From Lagopus muta (Eukaryota > Chordata > Aves > Galliformes > Phasianidae), in the NCBI RefSeq assembly GCF_023343835.1, contig NC_064438.1, positions 12,009,077-12,073,076 on the forward strand: 64,000 nucleotides of DNA, written 5' to 3'. The position numbers and the translations under genes were made by a program. Under the pieces are notes generated by a model, which had not been told where the DNA came from, did no database searches, and saw only the letters and a list, made by a program, of their open reading frames with translations. Below are positions 49,138 to 60,204 of this stretch, one piece after another. Within the stretch, counting starts at the first letter, position 1. Each line of letters opens with the position of its first letter.

Positions 49138-50465
49138 AAACGCAAACAAAAACAATGCAAAGTTAACCTAAACGAAAAATAAATGTAAGCAAAGTTAACA
49201 TAAAGTAAATGTAAACAAAAATGTAAACAAAAGGAAACAAAAAACAATCTAAACAAAATAGAAGCTAACATATGCAAACAATGTAAACAAACTAAAGGTA
49301 AACTAAAACAAAGTAAATGAAAACAAAATTAATGTAAATGCAAACAAAACGTAAATGTAAACAAAGTTAATGTAAACAAAAACTTAATGTAAATAAAAAC
49401 AAAGCTAATGTAAGCAGAGTTAACATAAACAAAGCTAATGTAAACAAAATAGATGCTAACATAAACAGTTAACGTTAACAAAGTTAATGTCAACCAAAAC
49501 AAAGCTAATGAACTTAAGGTAAACAAAAATGTTAATGTCATGCAAACTAAAAGAAAGCTAACATAAACAAAGTTAATGTAAACATAAAATTAACATAAAC
49601 AAATACCAAATATAAACAAAAGCAAAGTTAATGTAAACAAAGGTAACATAAACATAAGCAAAGCTAATGTAAAGAAAAACAAGGTGATCGTAAACAAAAT
49701 AGGAGCTTGTGTAAACAAAGTTAAAGTGAGCATAAACAATGTTAATGTATAGAAAAACAAAGCTAATGTAAACAAACTTAAATGAGAATGAACTTAATGT
49801 AAATGAAGTTTTAATGTAAACAAAGTTAATGTAATTGAAAACAATTAATGTAAACAAGAGTAAAGCTGAAGTAAATAAAGCTAAAGAAAACAGACCAGTA
49901 AATGTAAACAATGTAAATGAAAACAAGGTTAATGTAAACAAAAACAACGTGAACATAGAAAAATTAACGTCATCAAAAACAAAGTTAGCATAAACAAAGG
50001 TAATGTCAACAGAAATAAATTTAATGTAAACAGAAGGAGGTTAAGGTAATGACAACGTTCATGTAAACAAAGTAAATGCAAACAAAGCTAACAGACACAA
50101 AGTTAACAAAAACTAATGGTAAAGAAAGCTAAGGTGAACAAAAATAAACAGAGACAGTTAATGTGAACAGAAACAATGTTAATGTAAACAAGAACAAAGC
50201 AGGCTTCAACTTACTGTAAACAGAAACAAAGGAAATGTTCTCACGTTTAATGTAAAGAAATGCAATGTAAATGTAAACACACTTAATGTGAGCATCAACA
50301 AAGTAAATGATAACAAAGTTGAATCAAAATCAAGTGAAATGTAAACAAAGTAAATGTAAAAAAATCAAATTTAATGTAAACAAAAATGAAGACTGTAGAC
50401 AAAAACAAAGTAAACATAAACAAAGTAAATGTAAATGCAATCAAATAAGCGAAGTACACATAAAT
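49138..50465 (+). repeat. degenerate A-rich tandem array, unit about TGTAAACAAAGTTAA
   Basis: About 1.3 kb made almost wholly of variants of TGTAAACAAA, AAGTTAATG and AAGCTAATG with unit lengths that wander between about 12 and 20 bases. By hand I count about 25 exact GTAAAC cores, many more as ATAAAC or GTAAAT. C and T are rare apart from the fixed positions. On the minus strand it translates into artefactual FTLTLFT-type repeats (49329-49541 and 49573-49956). GTAAACA equals the forkhead (FOX) core consensus. It looks like a diverged minisatellite rather than a gene. Confidence 0.9.
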
Positions 50466-50494
50466 AATAAAGAAAACAAACTGTGCCATGAAAT

Positions 50495-50672
50495 AAATAT
50501 TTTATTTTTATGTTGTCTATGTGTGCTTTATTGTTTCTTGTTTATTCATTTTATTATTATTGTTTATTTTATTCATTATTTTTGTTTATATTGTTTATTT
50601 TTTTTTACTGTATAAACAATATAAACATAAATAATAAACACACTGGAAACAATGTAAACATCAAATTAATAA
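50495..50672. repeat. T-rich inverted segment of the array with hairpin
   Basis: The + strand switches from TAAACAAA to TTTATTGTTTA units (50497-50606), that is, the same motif on the opposite strand, then returns to ATAAACA units. At the turn, GTTTATATTGTTTAT (50584-50598) and ATAAACAATATAAAC (50612-50626) form a perfect 15-bp inverted repeat with a 13-base loop. Confidence 0.85.
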
Positions 50673-51137
50673 GCGGGTCCAGAGGAGGGATCTAAGATGA
50701 TCAGAGGGCTGGAGCAGCTCTCCTAGGAGGAAAGGTTGAGGGAACTGGGCTTGTTTAGCTTGGAGAACAGAAGGCTTTGGGGAGATCTCATTGTGGCTTT
50801 CCAGTACTTGAAGGAAGCATATAAAAAGGAGGGGGAATGGCTGTTTACAAGGGTGGATAGAGATAGGACAAGGGGGAATGGTTTTAAACTGAGACAGCGG
50901 AGGTTTAGGTTAGATTTTAGGAGGAAGTTTTTCACACAGAGGGTGGTGAAGCCCTGGAACAAGTTGCCCAAGGAGGCTGTGGATGCCCCATCCCTGGAGG
51001 CATTCAAGGCCAGGCTGGATGTGGCTCTGGGCAGCCTGGTCTGGTGGTTGGCGACTCTGCACATAGCAGGGGGTTGGAACTGGATGAGCATTGTGGTCCT
51101 TTTCAACCCAGGCCTTTCTATGAATCTGTGGTTCTAA
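50673..51137 (+). mobile_element. CR1 LINE fragment, about 460 bp, inserted in the low-complexity island
   Basis: Sense CR1 from CGGGTCCAGAGGAGGGAT through GGAGCAGCTCTCCTAGGAGG, CTTGTTTAGCTTGGAGAACA, AAGTTTTTCACACAGAGGGT and AGTTGCCCAAGGAGGCTGTG to GGGTTGGAACTGGATGAGCA and the terminal TTCTATGAATCTGTGGTTCT. The ORFs 50736-51137 (+) and 50723-51106 (-) are CR1-derived. The 3' end is intact and joins directly to A-rich sequence. Confidence 0.95.
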
Positions 51138-51370
51138 ACAACAAAAATAATAAAAACAACAAAAAATAAATAATAAAAAGATAAAAAATAAAGAATAAGA
51201 TATTATAAAAATTAAAAAAAAACCGAAACAGAGCAATAAAAATAGAAAGCAATATACAGTAGCAAACAAAAAAGAAACAATAATAAATAGCAAAAAAAAC
51301 AGAGATAAAAACAACAAAAATAGAAATATTAAAATTAATAAAATACAAAATAAGAACAATTAAAAAGAAA
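51138..51370. repeat. A-rich low-complexity tract
   Basis: AAAATAAATAATAAAAAGATAAAAAATAAAG-type sequence over about 230 bases (given here only as a pattern). It lacks the TGTAAACA unit of the upstream array. The long minus-strand ORFs 50910-51359 and 51118-51348 are phenylalanine/isoleucine-rich artefacts of it. Confidence 0.85.
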
Positions 51371-51436
51371 AATACCTATGTTTACTATAGCATGTAATTG
51401 TATTTTTTAGTACCTCAAAGATATTATGTATTTTTA

Positions 51437-51510
51437 TACATACATACACACACACACACGTGTGTATATATATATATATATATATATAGATATATAGATA
51501 TATATATATA
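51437..51510. repeat. compound (AC)n-(GT)-(AT)n microsatellite
   Basis: ATACATACATAC, then ACACACACACAC, a short GTGTGT, then TATATA with GATA interruptions. It is likely polymorphic. Confidence 0.95.
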
Positions 51511-52067
51511 GTCTCCATAATTTTAAAGCATTTGCATAGACACAGGGCTATGCATATATTGAGTAACCCAACACTTGCCTGCCTTGCCTGGTTTGGAAAT
51601 GCCCACAGTGTGTCCAATAAGCACAGAAGATGCTTTGACCCAACAGTCAGTGCTTTGCAGCTTACCTGACTTTTGCTGAAGAAATCCCTTCTGCAAGTGC
51701 TCAGTAGCCCTCATCATTTTTATCCAGTGTACGGTGAAGCACTGAAAGACCTCTGAAAGGCTGTACTGGAGGCAAGGAGGTTGTAGCCACCAGGTTCATC
51801 TTGCTGTGTAAGTGAGGTGTAACTGTAACAGCGGTGGCTTTGGCTTTGTTGTGTATTTTAAGTGTGCAACACATTGAAAGAGGTGCTCTGTAAATTAAAC
51901 AGTAGTTACTTCCAGACTCAGCATGATGTCATGCGTTTGTTTTCTTTCACCTAAGATCTTCCCCCCTAAGAGGGGACGATCACCTCCCTCTGCCTGCGGC
52001 CTCTTGTCTTCCAATGTCACCATGGCATAAGGCCACACTGCGAGGGTGAGGTGATGGGACTGAAAGC
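51511..52067. other. spacer, no gene recognised
   Basis: About 550 bases between the microsatellite and the LTR element. No repeat or exon assigned. The short minus-strand ORFs 51523-51717 and 51895-52083 have no domain. Confidence 0.45.
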
Positions 52068-52073
52068 ACTGAG

Positions 52074-52237
52074 TGTGGGACAAAGAAAGACGTTAGTAAC
52101 AGAACTTGCAAATGAGTAAACAAGCTTGGTAGCTACTTACAGCAGATGTAAACAGCAGGAGGCCGTGGCTGTGAGCACCTGCAATGAAGTTCTTCGTTCT
52201 GCACCAGCAACTGAGACTGTGACTCTCCTGCTACAAA
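52074..52237 (+). repeat. left (5') LTR of the non-autonomous element
   Basis: 164 bases. It aligns to the right LTR in two blocks: TGTGGG... to the CAGATG region and GTGAGCACCTGCAATGAAG to ACAAA. Relative to the right copy it lacks about 38 internal bases and its polyadenylation hexamer reads AATGAA instead of AATAAA. Confidence 0.85.
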
Positions 52238-52256
52238 TGACACCCAAACAGGGACC
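52238..52256 (+). other. primer binding site, tRNA-Lys-like
   Basis: TGACACCCAAACAGGGACC lies immediately 3' of the left LTR. It differs slightly from the lysine-tRNA (Lys3-type) primer site used by many retroviruses, compatible with mutational decay. Confidence 0.7.
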
Positions 52257-53644
52257 CTGTATTGGTCAGCCTCAGGAGATCATCAGCTGTCAAGCTGACC
52301 AGTGGCAAGGAATTAGGGCCACTGAAAGAAGCTGGACCCAAAAGCTGCTGGATGAGGCAGCACAGCCAGAATCACTTCTGCATGATGGAGGTGAGCAACG
52401 GAAACAATAGGAAGAAGTATAACAAAGGTGCAGGAGGCGGTTTGCCAAATAATGGAAATTATTTTGCAGAAGCACCACGCTGAAGTGGTGCTCATGGTCA
52501 GCTTGTGGGAGCTGGAGCTGTGGGAAGTTGTTGCTGAGACATGTGCTTGTGTTTGGACCCTCGCTCATTCCGGCTGTTAGCATTGATGCAGTGTATTTTT
52601 CTGAACCTTTTACCTGTTGTAGCAGTTGCTCAAATGCTCCAGGAAATTCTAAGATAAAAGATGATGGTATGCAGATTGAGAAGGCCCAACAACATTGGAA
52701 GTATGTTTGAAAACCGTGCTATGTCTGAATTCCTCTGATACTCAGTCAAATGCACAGCTGAAAGTGGTGAAAATACATTGCCTTGCAGATGTGAAAGACA
52801 CTTCAGTAAACAGGTTCCTGATTTTAAAGCTGTTATTTTCTACAGTAGGAAGTATAGTCTCTCTTACAAGAGAAGCAATCTTTCACTTATAAACAGATCT
52901 CTTTTTTCTTTCTGTTAAAAGAAAACATTATGGGATACTTGTGGGAATCCAAAGATTCTCTTCTTTACAAAAAGGATCAGAGATTGACTAGAAGCAGATA
53001 TTCAAGGTGAACATTGGCAATGCAGGAAGCTTTCTCGTATTTGGTTGTATAATCCAACTTGACAGGCTGAATATCTTCTGGCATTTAGGAATGTAATGTG
53101 TATATTTACAACTGTATATCTTACCTGCACCTGCCTGGCTTTCATAATTCTGGTTCTGAAGGTGTAATTTCAGTGATTTAATAATAGATTTTCCCATCCT
53201 TGGAAAAAAAAAAAAGGGGGGGGGAGGTGGAGGAAGAGGTTATACCTGTGTTTCCACAGGTGTTGGACCACGATGGGTTCCAGCCAGAGTCATAAAGCCC
53301 TGTTTGACTGAACCATCAGCATCTGCTGCTGCTTCTTCAGATCCATAACAACCTTCTGGGTATTTTCCCAACTGAAGCCTATGGAGGCAACTGGACTGTG
53401 GATAGTGCAGCCAGTCTCTCAGCATCGAGCAATGCAACAACTACCTCAAAAAATTTTTGGTTTGTGGGGCAGAAGCTACGTTTGAAAACTCATGGGTTTA
53501 GTTTGAGGGGTGGTATCAAGGTTTGGGACCGTGGGTTGGAAAGGTGATGGGGATTATTGTGTTTTTTGGTTTTTGCATGTTTAATGGTATATATTCTTTA
53601 TATTAACAAGGTTATCAACCACCTGCTTATTGTTCAAACTAATA
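52257..53644 (+). other. interior of the non-autonomous LTR element, no coding capacity recognised
   Basis: The + frames hold only short ORFs (52126-52410, 52528-52710, 52695-52892) with no CCHC zinc finger, protease, reverse transcriptase or envelope motif. An internal purine tract, 12 A then 9 G, lies at 53204-53224 and is followed by purine-rich GAGGTGGAGGAAGAGG. This could be a second polypurine tract or a slippage run. Confidence 0.6.
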
Positions 53645-53657
53645 AAGAAGGGGGGGA
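53645..53657 (+). other. polypurine tract of the LTR element
   Basis: AAGAAGGGGGGGA directly before the TGTGGGAC start of the right LTR, as expected for plus-strand priming. Confidence 0.8.
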
Positions 53658-53858
53658 TGTGGGACAAAGAAAGACATGAACTAAAGACCTTGCATATGAG
53701 CAAAGAAGCTTGGTAGCTACTTGCACCAGATGCAAACATGCACAAGGCTCATATACTTGTGACCAAGGGGTTTTTGTGTGGGTAAAAAAGGTTGTGAGCA
53801 TCTGCAATAAAGGTCTTCATTCTGCACCAGCAACAGAGTTTGTGACTCTTGTGACAAA
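53658..53858 (+). repeat. right (3') LTR of the non-autonomous element
   Basis: 201 bases, TGTGGGAC...GTGACAAA. It retains an AATAAA polyadenylation signal in CTGCAATAAAGG and the internal segment missing from the left LTR (TCATATACTTGTGACCAAGG region). This copy is probably closer to the ancestral LTR. Confidence 0.85.
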
Positions 53859-53864
53859 ACTGAG

Positions 53865-55797
53865 TGCTTCCCAAAGATGTGGCCTTGTGTTTTCATCAAC
53901 TGTTGTTCTATTGTAGGAACCAGAGAGTCAATGGACAAATAGCCAAGCAAGTGAGGAGCCAAAGCACCACTGAGGTTCTTGGCTCTTAACTGAGATGTTT
54001 TCAGACTTCTCCTCCTGCTAGCTATCAGGTTAACCAGTTAACTATCTAGTTATCAGGTTTATTGCTATTATAAAACTATTTACAGAGCAGAGTAAATTCT
54101 GCTTGTTATTCTTAAAAAATATTATTTCTCTGACATAAGTAAGTGACCAGCAAGCAGCAATGGCCTCCACACACTGGGAGTAGAGTGACTGCTGTGCAGC
54201 TGGCTTCTGGGTAACTTGCTGCATCTAACATCCTGGTTGTTCTAGTGATGGAAGACTCCAGCCATTACCCTTCTTCTGGCTTTGGCAGACGTGCTGCCAT
54301 CGTGCTGTTCTCTGGACAAGGCAACCCCAACCCAGTATTCTCTACAGCTGAGCTCCTGCTCACCAAACTCTTGACAGGTCTATGCGTGCTCCTGCAGTTT
54401 GCTCCAGTTTCAGCACAACACTGGCATGTTGTACAAAAGTAGCATAGGTTTCAGGATTATGGCTGAGAGCGTAGGTCACACTGTGCAAAAACAAGTGCTC
54501 ACGTGCTTGGATAAGGCATTTGCAGGGTAGGGCCTTACCTCAGTGGATTCACTGAGGACTCTCAGCTCCGTGTGGCTGTGTGGTACAATGGTAGGGGGTG
54601 GGGACACACGACAAAAGTCCAGTCTTCCAAAAAGCCACCAGGGATCCTGGCAGTGTCCTGTTGCAAAGCAGTCAGACTGGCTGGCACCCCAACAGGGGCT
54701 TCTTCATCCCCAAACAGCTGCAGCAAGGATATGACGACGCACTGCACCAGTCAGCAGCGAGCTGGATGAAATCTGTCAGAGCACGCCCAGAGTGCATGGA
54801 TGCCAGCGCCAAAGAGCCAGCTGCTCGGGGACAGTAAACACCATTCCGGCTGCTGGAGGACAAGCAGCACAGCCAGGCAGCCACAGGAGCCAGCAGCTCT
54901 GTGCCTCAGCCTCTTCCACACGTGCTCAGGGGAGAGGGCTGCCGAGGGGACAGTGGCAACAGGACAGAGACCACAGGACCAGAGGAAGACAGAACAAGAA
55001 AGAAGTTAATGCATCACACAGGCCTGCAGTGGCCACACACAAACCCCACAAACAGGACACACACAGCACATCTGTACCACCTCAGGGCTGTGCCACGCGT
55101 GAGATACACAACATCCAAATAGCACAAATAACACATGCTTTACAAACGCAATACAAATATACTGCATAGCACGTTCACACTCTCTTGCCTCTCTCCCCTT
55201 CATTGGTGAGTACCAAACCCACTGCAAACTGCTGCCTTTCACTGCCAACTCCCAGCAACCTTTGTGCCTTACTGCTATAGAAGGGTGCACTGAATACCAC
55301 CACCAGACCCCAAACCAGTTACAACATGACATCACAGGGTGAGTGCTGCCATGTATGAAGTACAGCCATTGCAGATAAGGATGCAATATGCTGACTCCGT
55401 TAGGCTACGTTTCTTCCACAGCTTTTTATATTCAACCACTTAGAACCATAGTACATTTTTAGAGTGACCAAAGCAAAACAGAACTTTACCCACAGAAGCA
55501 GTCAACCCCCTTTTAAACAACAACGAGACTGCATCAAAACCTGCAATTTTGCTCTGACATTGTATCCAGCATGTATTTGACAGCTTAATCATTACCACAG
55601 CATCTTCCAGCACATCACACTACAGCGCCATGAAATCCCAACACCTGCTAAGCTGCCACCACCATCATCGAGGCGGCAAGCTCTTTCCACTAGCACACCA
55701 TGGTCTGAGCATCTCAGGAGTGCGTGCTTGAGCCCTGCTCTCCAGGTCCCCAGCTCATGCACAAAGCCCCTAAGGAGGGCTGAAGGTAAAACCATGA
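53865..55797. other. no gene recognised
   Basis: 54540-55000 is GC-richer, with overlapping short ORFs on both strands (for example 54598-54837 and 54792-55169). None has a domain, and mutual overlap argues against coding. No mobile element recognised. Confidence 0.45.
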
Positions 55798-55855
55798 TCA
55801 TAGAATCATAGAATTGCTCAGGTTGGAAAAGATCTTAAAGACCTTAAAGATCGTA
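55798..55855 (-). mobile_element. CR1 LINE stub (3' terminal about 55 bases)
   Basis: TCATAGAATCATAGAATTGC followed by TCAGGTTGGAAAAGATCTTA is the antisense CR1 3' end. It contains a short duplication (TTAAAGACCTTAAAGATC) and ends abruptly. Confidence 0.85.
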
Positions 55856-56374
55856 TCTCAGTTCAATGCTACTTGTTTTATTGTCTAAAGAGTTTTTCCT
55901 TTGCACAGCTACATTTCATCTGACAGGGTCTTTCTGAGAACAGTAAGTAGTCCCCTCACACCCCTCCCCCCCCCCCCATATCAATTTTCAAGGCTCAGTT
56001 ATTGAAAATATAACTGCCAAAAGCCAGAGAAAGGCCAGAGAAAGCAACAACTTCCTCCATCTTTGCATAACGACTGAAGGCACGCAGCAAATCCACGTAA
56101 TCAGTAGTTTTTACCCTGCGACATTTTTGCAACATTTCTGTCACAATTTAGACAATATTTCTGGAGCAAGGTAGAAAATACCATTTGCTGGAGGACAAAC
56201 CCTTGGAAAGGTTTCCTGCTCATCACCACACCTACCAAGGGCAAAAACAAGTTGTACATCTGTCTTGGGCATGGCCATGGTGGGAACAGAAGCCAGCCTG
56301 CAAGCATCCTTTCAGGAGAAGGACAGACACCAGTGAAGCCTAAGGCATACACAGCTGGTTTATTATTTAGAATA
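55856..56374. other. spacer with C tract
   Basis: Contains a run of about 14 C with one interruption at 55962-55978. No gene or repeat otherwise recognised. Confidence 0.45.
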
Positions 56375-56458
56375 GAGATTAGACTGGAATAGTTCCATTG
56401 GAAGAGACCTTCGGAAGATCTTCCAGTCCAACTGCCTGACCACTTCAAGGCTAACTGA
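56375..56458 (-). mobile_element. diverged CR1 LINE stub
   Basis: GGAATAGTTCCATTGGAAGA, AGACCTTCGGAAGATCTTCC and AGTCCAACTGCCTGACCACT follow the antisense CR1 3' end consensus with several changes. Confidence 0.7.
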
Positions 56459-59400
56459 AAGAGACCTGTTTCCCCCAGTATTATGTCAGGCAGTGGCACA
56501 CCACCCCATTACACCACACACACAGCCAGAGCTTTCAGAGCTTTACATGCACCTTTCTTTCCCAGCATCTACAGAAGCTCTGTTAGTCAGTCTAATGAAG
56601 CAGTGACCACTGAGCAAGCTGAGTGCAAGGCCACGTTTAGTCTAGGATTTTGCACCAAAGCACTGCAGCTACTAAAGGTACTCGAACCTGGGATGAGCAC
56701 TACAAGGCATCAGCCTTCACTAAAAGAAAGGCCAGAAGGTTTGCTTTGCCCTCCTCCCCAGCGCATAGACACATCATATGTTCTGGAGACAATGAGCATC
56801 TGAAACAAGAGACAGGCATTTGACTTTACGGGCTGCATCAAATGGCAGATTTAAAACAGTTGGAAGTGTGCAGAGCAAGGATAGGAATGAGGAAACATCG
56901 CTTGCTCCCTTGGTAACAAAATCTACAACACGGCAGGAGAATGGAGCATGATAATTAGGGAATTACAGCTGTTAGTCACAGAGAATATGCTGCAGTTGCA
57001 GGTCAGGGCCCTGAGGTCGTGGCACAGGAAGCAAAACTGTAATTTAGAGTTTGTGAGGAACTCCCTGCAAGCATGAGGCTCCTTGCTACTTATAGCAGCT
57101 CTACACCTGTTTTCCAGGATGGCGGTCAAGCTGACAGGAACGTTAATTACACACAAGCATGAACTTCTCTAGAAAGAGGGCTCCAAACTAGAACCACTTC
57201 CCTAAGAGTCACTGAAATAACTAAATAAATAAAAATTTAGGAAACCCATAACCGGAAGTTGAGGTTTCACCACTTATGCTTATTGCCCTCATTTTCTGCT
57301 GGCTCTTTCTAATCAGGACAATTTTAAGCATGAACTTTTAAAGAGGGAGATGAGAAAACCCAATCCCCAGAGTCTCATCCTGGGAAACAGCAGCTCCCAT
57401 ACATAGCACCAATCCAGGCTCGTTAGAGATGAGCCCAAGGGCAGCAAGCTGCCAAGTTTTCATGTCTGCTGCCCAGCTCTTGCTCTTCCACTCACTGCAC
57501 TTACACCTAAGGACATGAACTTACTTGGCATCACTCCCATGTCACACCCAGCTGCAGTCTCCAGGTGCCTCAGCTTCTTGCACTCGCTTCAAAGACACGG
57601 TCATTCTGCAGACACCACAGCCTTGGAGAGGAAAATAGTGCAAAGATTTTTTTCTGACCCTGCTTAGCAGGCAGCTCTGTGCTTTGATCTTGACTGCCTT
57701 TATAAAATAATCAGGGAACAGACTGGCACTCTCCCGTTAGGTCTCTTGCAAACTAGAAGGACCCCAAAGCAGAGGCTCGTCTCCTTACAGCTTGGGACAA
57801 GCTGACAGACACCCACAACACAGAACAGGCACTGGCGTACATAATTGAGGCCCCTAAAGCACAAAGTCAATATTCAGCAATCCCTAATTTCTCATCCCTA
57901 AGGATGAGAACACTGAACCCTCCTGGCAGTGCCTTCCACGCTGTGGGCACCAGGGCAAGAGCTGCAACTGGAATAGTAAAGTACTGCTTTGAAACACTGC
58001 GGCTCTGGACATGATGGGAAGAGCATAAACGTGAGCTGACCACCATGGTCTCTGTATCAGAAGACTGCAGTCAAACCAGGCAGGACTTTCATTATCCTCC
58101 TGGCCTCCCCAAGAAGAGGAGCAGAGGTTCTGAGGTCCATATCATGGGTAACAGCCCCAGTGAGAGCTCTGAGCACGTCCTGAGCAGCAGCCTGGTGTTA
58201 CGTGTGAGGGATTATAAACCCCACAAACATTACTTTATGGGAGTTTTAGAGAACAGCCAGTGTCTTTAAAGCTTAGAAAGGAAAGCTCACTTGAAGAGGA
58301 GGTGCTGTTACCCAACTGCTGTTAAGAGAGTTATCTAACAGGGTGACCTGAAGAGAACATTGCAGTACATAGCAAAATTCCACCACAATATTTTTTTAGG
58401 TGTGTCCAATTATTTCCAGTATGAGTTAGCTAAAGAGTTGAAAGCAGGTTTGTAGGAAGTGAATTTAATAGTATTACTAAAGGTAAAGATTTGTTTCCCA
58501 CAAAATATCTGTAGAAGACTGCAGACACTATGGAGCTCTCACACCTTGCACAGTCCTTCAGATTTCTCACTTAGTTTCCTGCTGAGATCCGGGACACCAG
58601 TGATGGCACTTGATGGTTCAGTTTGGGAATACAGAGCAAGTCCTGTTGCACAAAAGCACTACAGCTCACTTCAAAGCACACCTCTGAGCACTGAGCAATG
58701 AATTCAACCCAGCTAACATGTTGCTGACAGAGTCACGGAACTGCTGTCGCAACACACCCTCCTCCAAAGCCCTACTGAAGTTTCAGTGGCCACTCATGCC
58801 ACCAACAAGACAGCCCCAGCTCCTCTGCAAGGCCAGAAGGCAAATCTGCACTTGGCTGCTTGCACCCGGGTGGAACCAGCAGGCACTGCAGGCAGCTGTG
58901 TGCGATGGAGATGGGAAGAGACGTGGCTCCAACCCCCCGGGCTGTCCCAGAGCATCCTGTCACCCAGCATAAGGATCACAGCAAAGAGCTGTCTTACCTG
59001 AGCTGGACATGAAAAAGGGCTGTCAAGAGCCAACATTAATTTAACAAGCGCTTGCTTGAGCAGAAGTCAATAGCACAGAGGTAGGCCAGGTGGTTCCTGT
59101 ATAGGCACCCAGTTTCAACAGGAAAGAGCATGCAAGACCAGAGAAATGAACCAGCTGTGGTGCACCATTATCAAACTGGAGTTCTGCTAGGGAATGTTTG
59201 TAGTGCTTTGTTCAAGGCAGAGTTTCAACCACTGCAGGGGCACTAAGACCACATTATTTCATGGCAGAAGGGCTATTCTTCAAAGTAACATCTCTTGCTA
59301 GTTACAAAACTAACAAAATACTGATACTCTGCTGCAAAATACTTCCAATAACTAAGTTAAAGGTTATGATGTTTCATACGGTAGTCTATGATACTTTATC

Positions 59401-60204
59401 AGGAACAAGTGAAAGCTAGAGCCAAAGTTGGTAAAGCTATCTTGACTAGACAAGAACACTCAAAAGGTCTAAGAAATCCTGCTATTGCTCCCCACCGCAG
59501 GCAGAGGGAGGCCCCCTGCCCACAGCATCAGGTGCTGTAGCAGCTGCCTGAGGGGCTCAGCCATCCTCAGGCAGGCAGCTCCCACAATGGCTCTTGGAAG
59601 CAGCCACAACAAACCCCATGGCAGAAAGCAGTCACAGCCCCTGAATGAGGGCAGGAGGAATGGAAGCCCTCCCCCATTGCAGCACAATGTGTCCTCCCCA
59701 CCATGCAGCTTTATGGCAGAGCTGGAGCTCAGCCTTGTAGTCCTGAGCTAGGAACATTGGTATTAGAGGAACAGCTGTTTGATTACTGGAACATCTGTTT
59801 TCACCTACAGTCCGATTTACACAAATATCAAACCTTCCCTCTCTTGCATCCGGACCAGGCACTGCTTAATCAGCAAAATCCAATTACAGAAAGTCTTAAA
59901 CTAGCTAGGAAAAGCAGGTAATGATCTCAAATCCCACGTACAACAGTGAGCTGATGTGGTTTGTGAGAGAGCCACAAAGCAGCAGGGGACATCCGAGATG
60001 TCACAACAGCCCTAATTCAGGGCAAAATTGTATTGCTTTTAGTCACGTGCAGTATGAAAGCTGCATAGCAGATGGGGTCACACATGGACAGAAGTCAAAG
60101 GAGTAGCAGATTACAACCTCCAGTGGGTCTGTGACTGGTGCTATGTGGAGTAGGTGGGTTGCACTGATCACACAACAGGCTTGAATAGGGAATCCCAGAC
60201 AGGA
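56459..60204. other. no gene recognised; A/C-rich on + strand
   Basis: About 3.7 kb without a supportable exon or repeat. Overlapping ORF clusters at 58718-59036 and 59469-59862 have no domain. The + strand has more C than G and more A than T here, opposite to most of the window. Confidence 0.45.

Larger units (their letters stand above)
52068..53864 (+). mobile_element. non-autonomous LTR retroelement (ERVK-like), complete with target duplication
   Basis: Two related terminal repeats, 52074-52237 and 53658-53858, both start TGTGGGACAAAGAAAGAC and end ACAAA. They are flanked by a matching 6-bp direct repeat ACTGAG (52068-52073 and 53859-53864). TGACACCCAAACAGGGACC directly after the left LTR (52238-52256) resembles a lysine-tRNA primer binding site, and AAGAAGGGGGGGA (53645-53657) directly before the right LTR is a polypurine tract. 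The roughly 1.4-kb interior shows no gag, pol or env motif and all frames are closed, so the element would have needed proteins from another retrovirus. LTR divergence of roughly 15 percent by eye suggests an old insertion. Lysine primer and 6-bp duplication point to the ERVK/beta-like class. Confidence 0.85.

Noticed and set aside
48670-49155. 161-codon minus-strand ORF with hydrophobic start
   Set aside because: It crosses the mariner 5' piece and the start of the A-rich array. The hydrophobicity comes from T-rich codons.
49329-49956. Minus-strand ORFs of FTLTLFT repeats that resemble a membrane protein
   Set aside because: Direct translation of the tandem array. Composition, not selection, explains them.
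50736-51359. ORFs of 127-149 codons on both strands
   Set aside because: CR1 3' region and the adjacent A-rich tract.
51437-51510. Alternating AC/AT tract as a CRISPR-like or regulatory array
   Set aside because: A plain compound dinucleotide microsatellite; CRISPR arrays do not occur in animal nuclear DNA.
52126-52410. 94-codon + ORF in the LTR element as a possible gag start
   Set aside because: It begins inside the LTR, runs through the primer binding site and has no retroviral motif.
54543-55169. Cluster of overlapping ORFs that might be exons of a downstream gene
   Set aside because: Frames overlap on both strands, low-complexity Gln/Ala/Ser composition, no domain.
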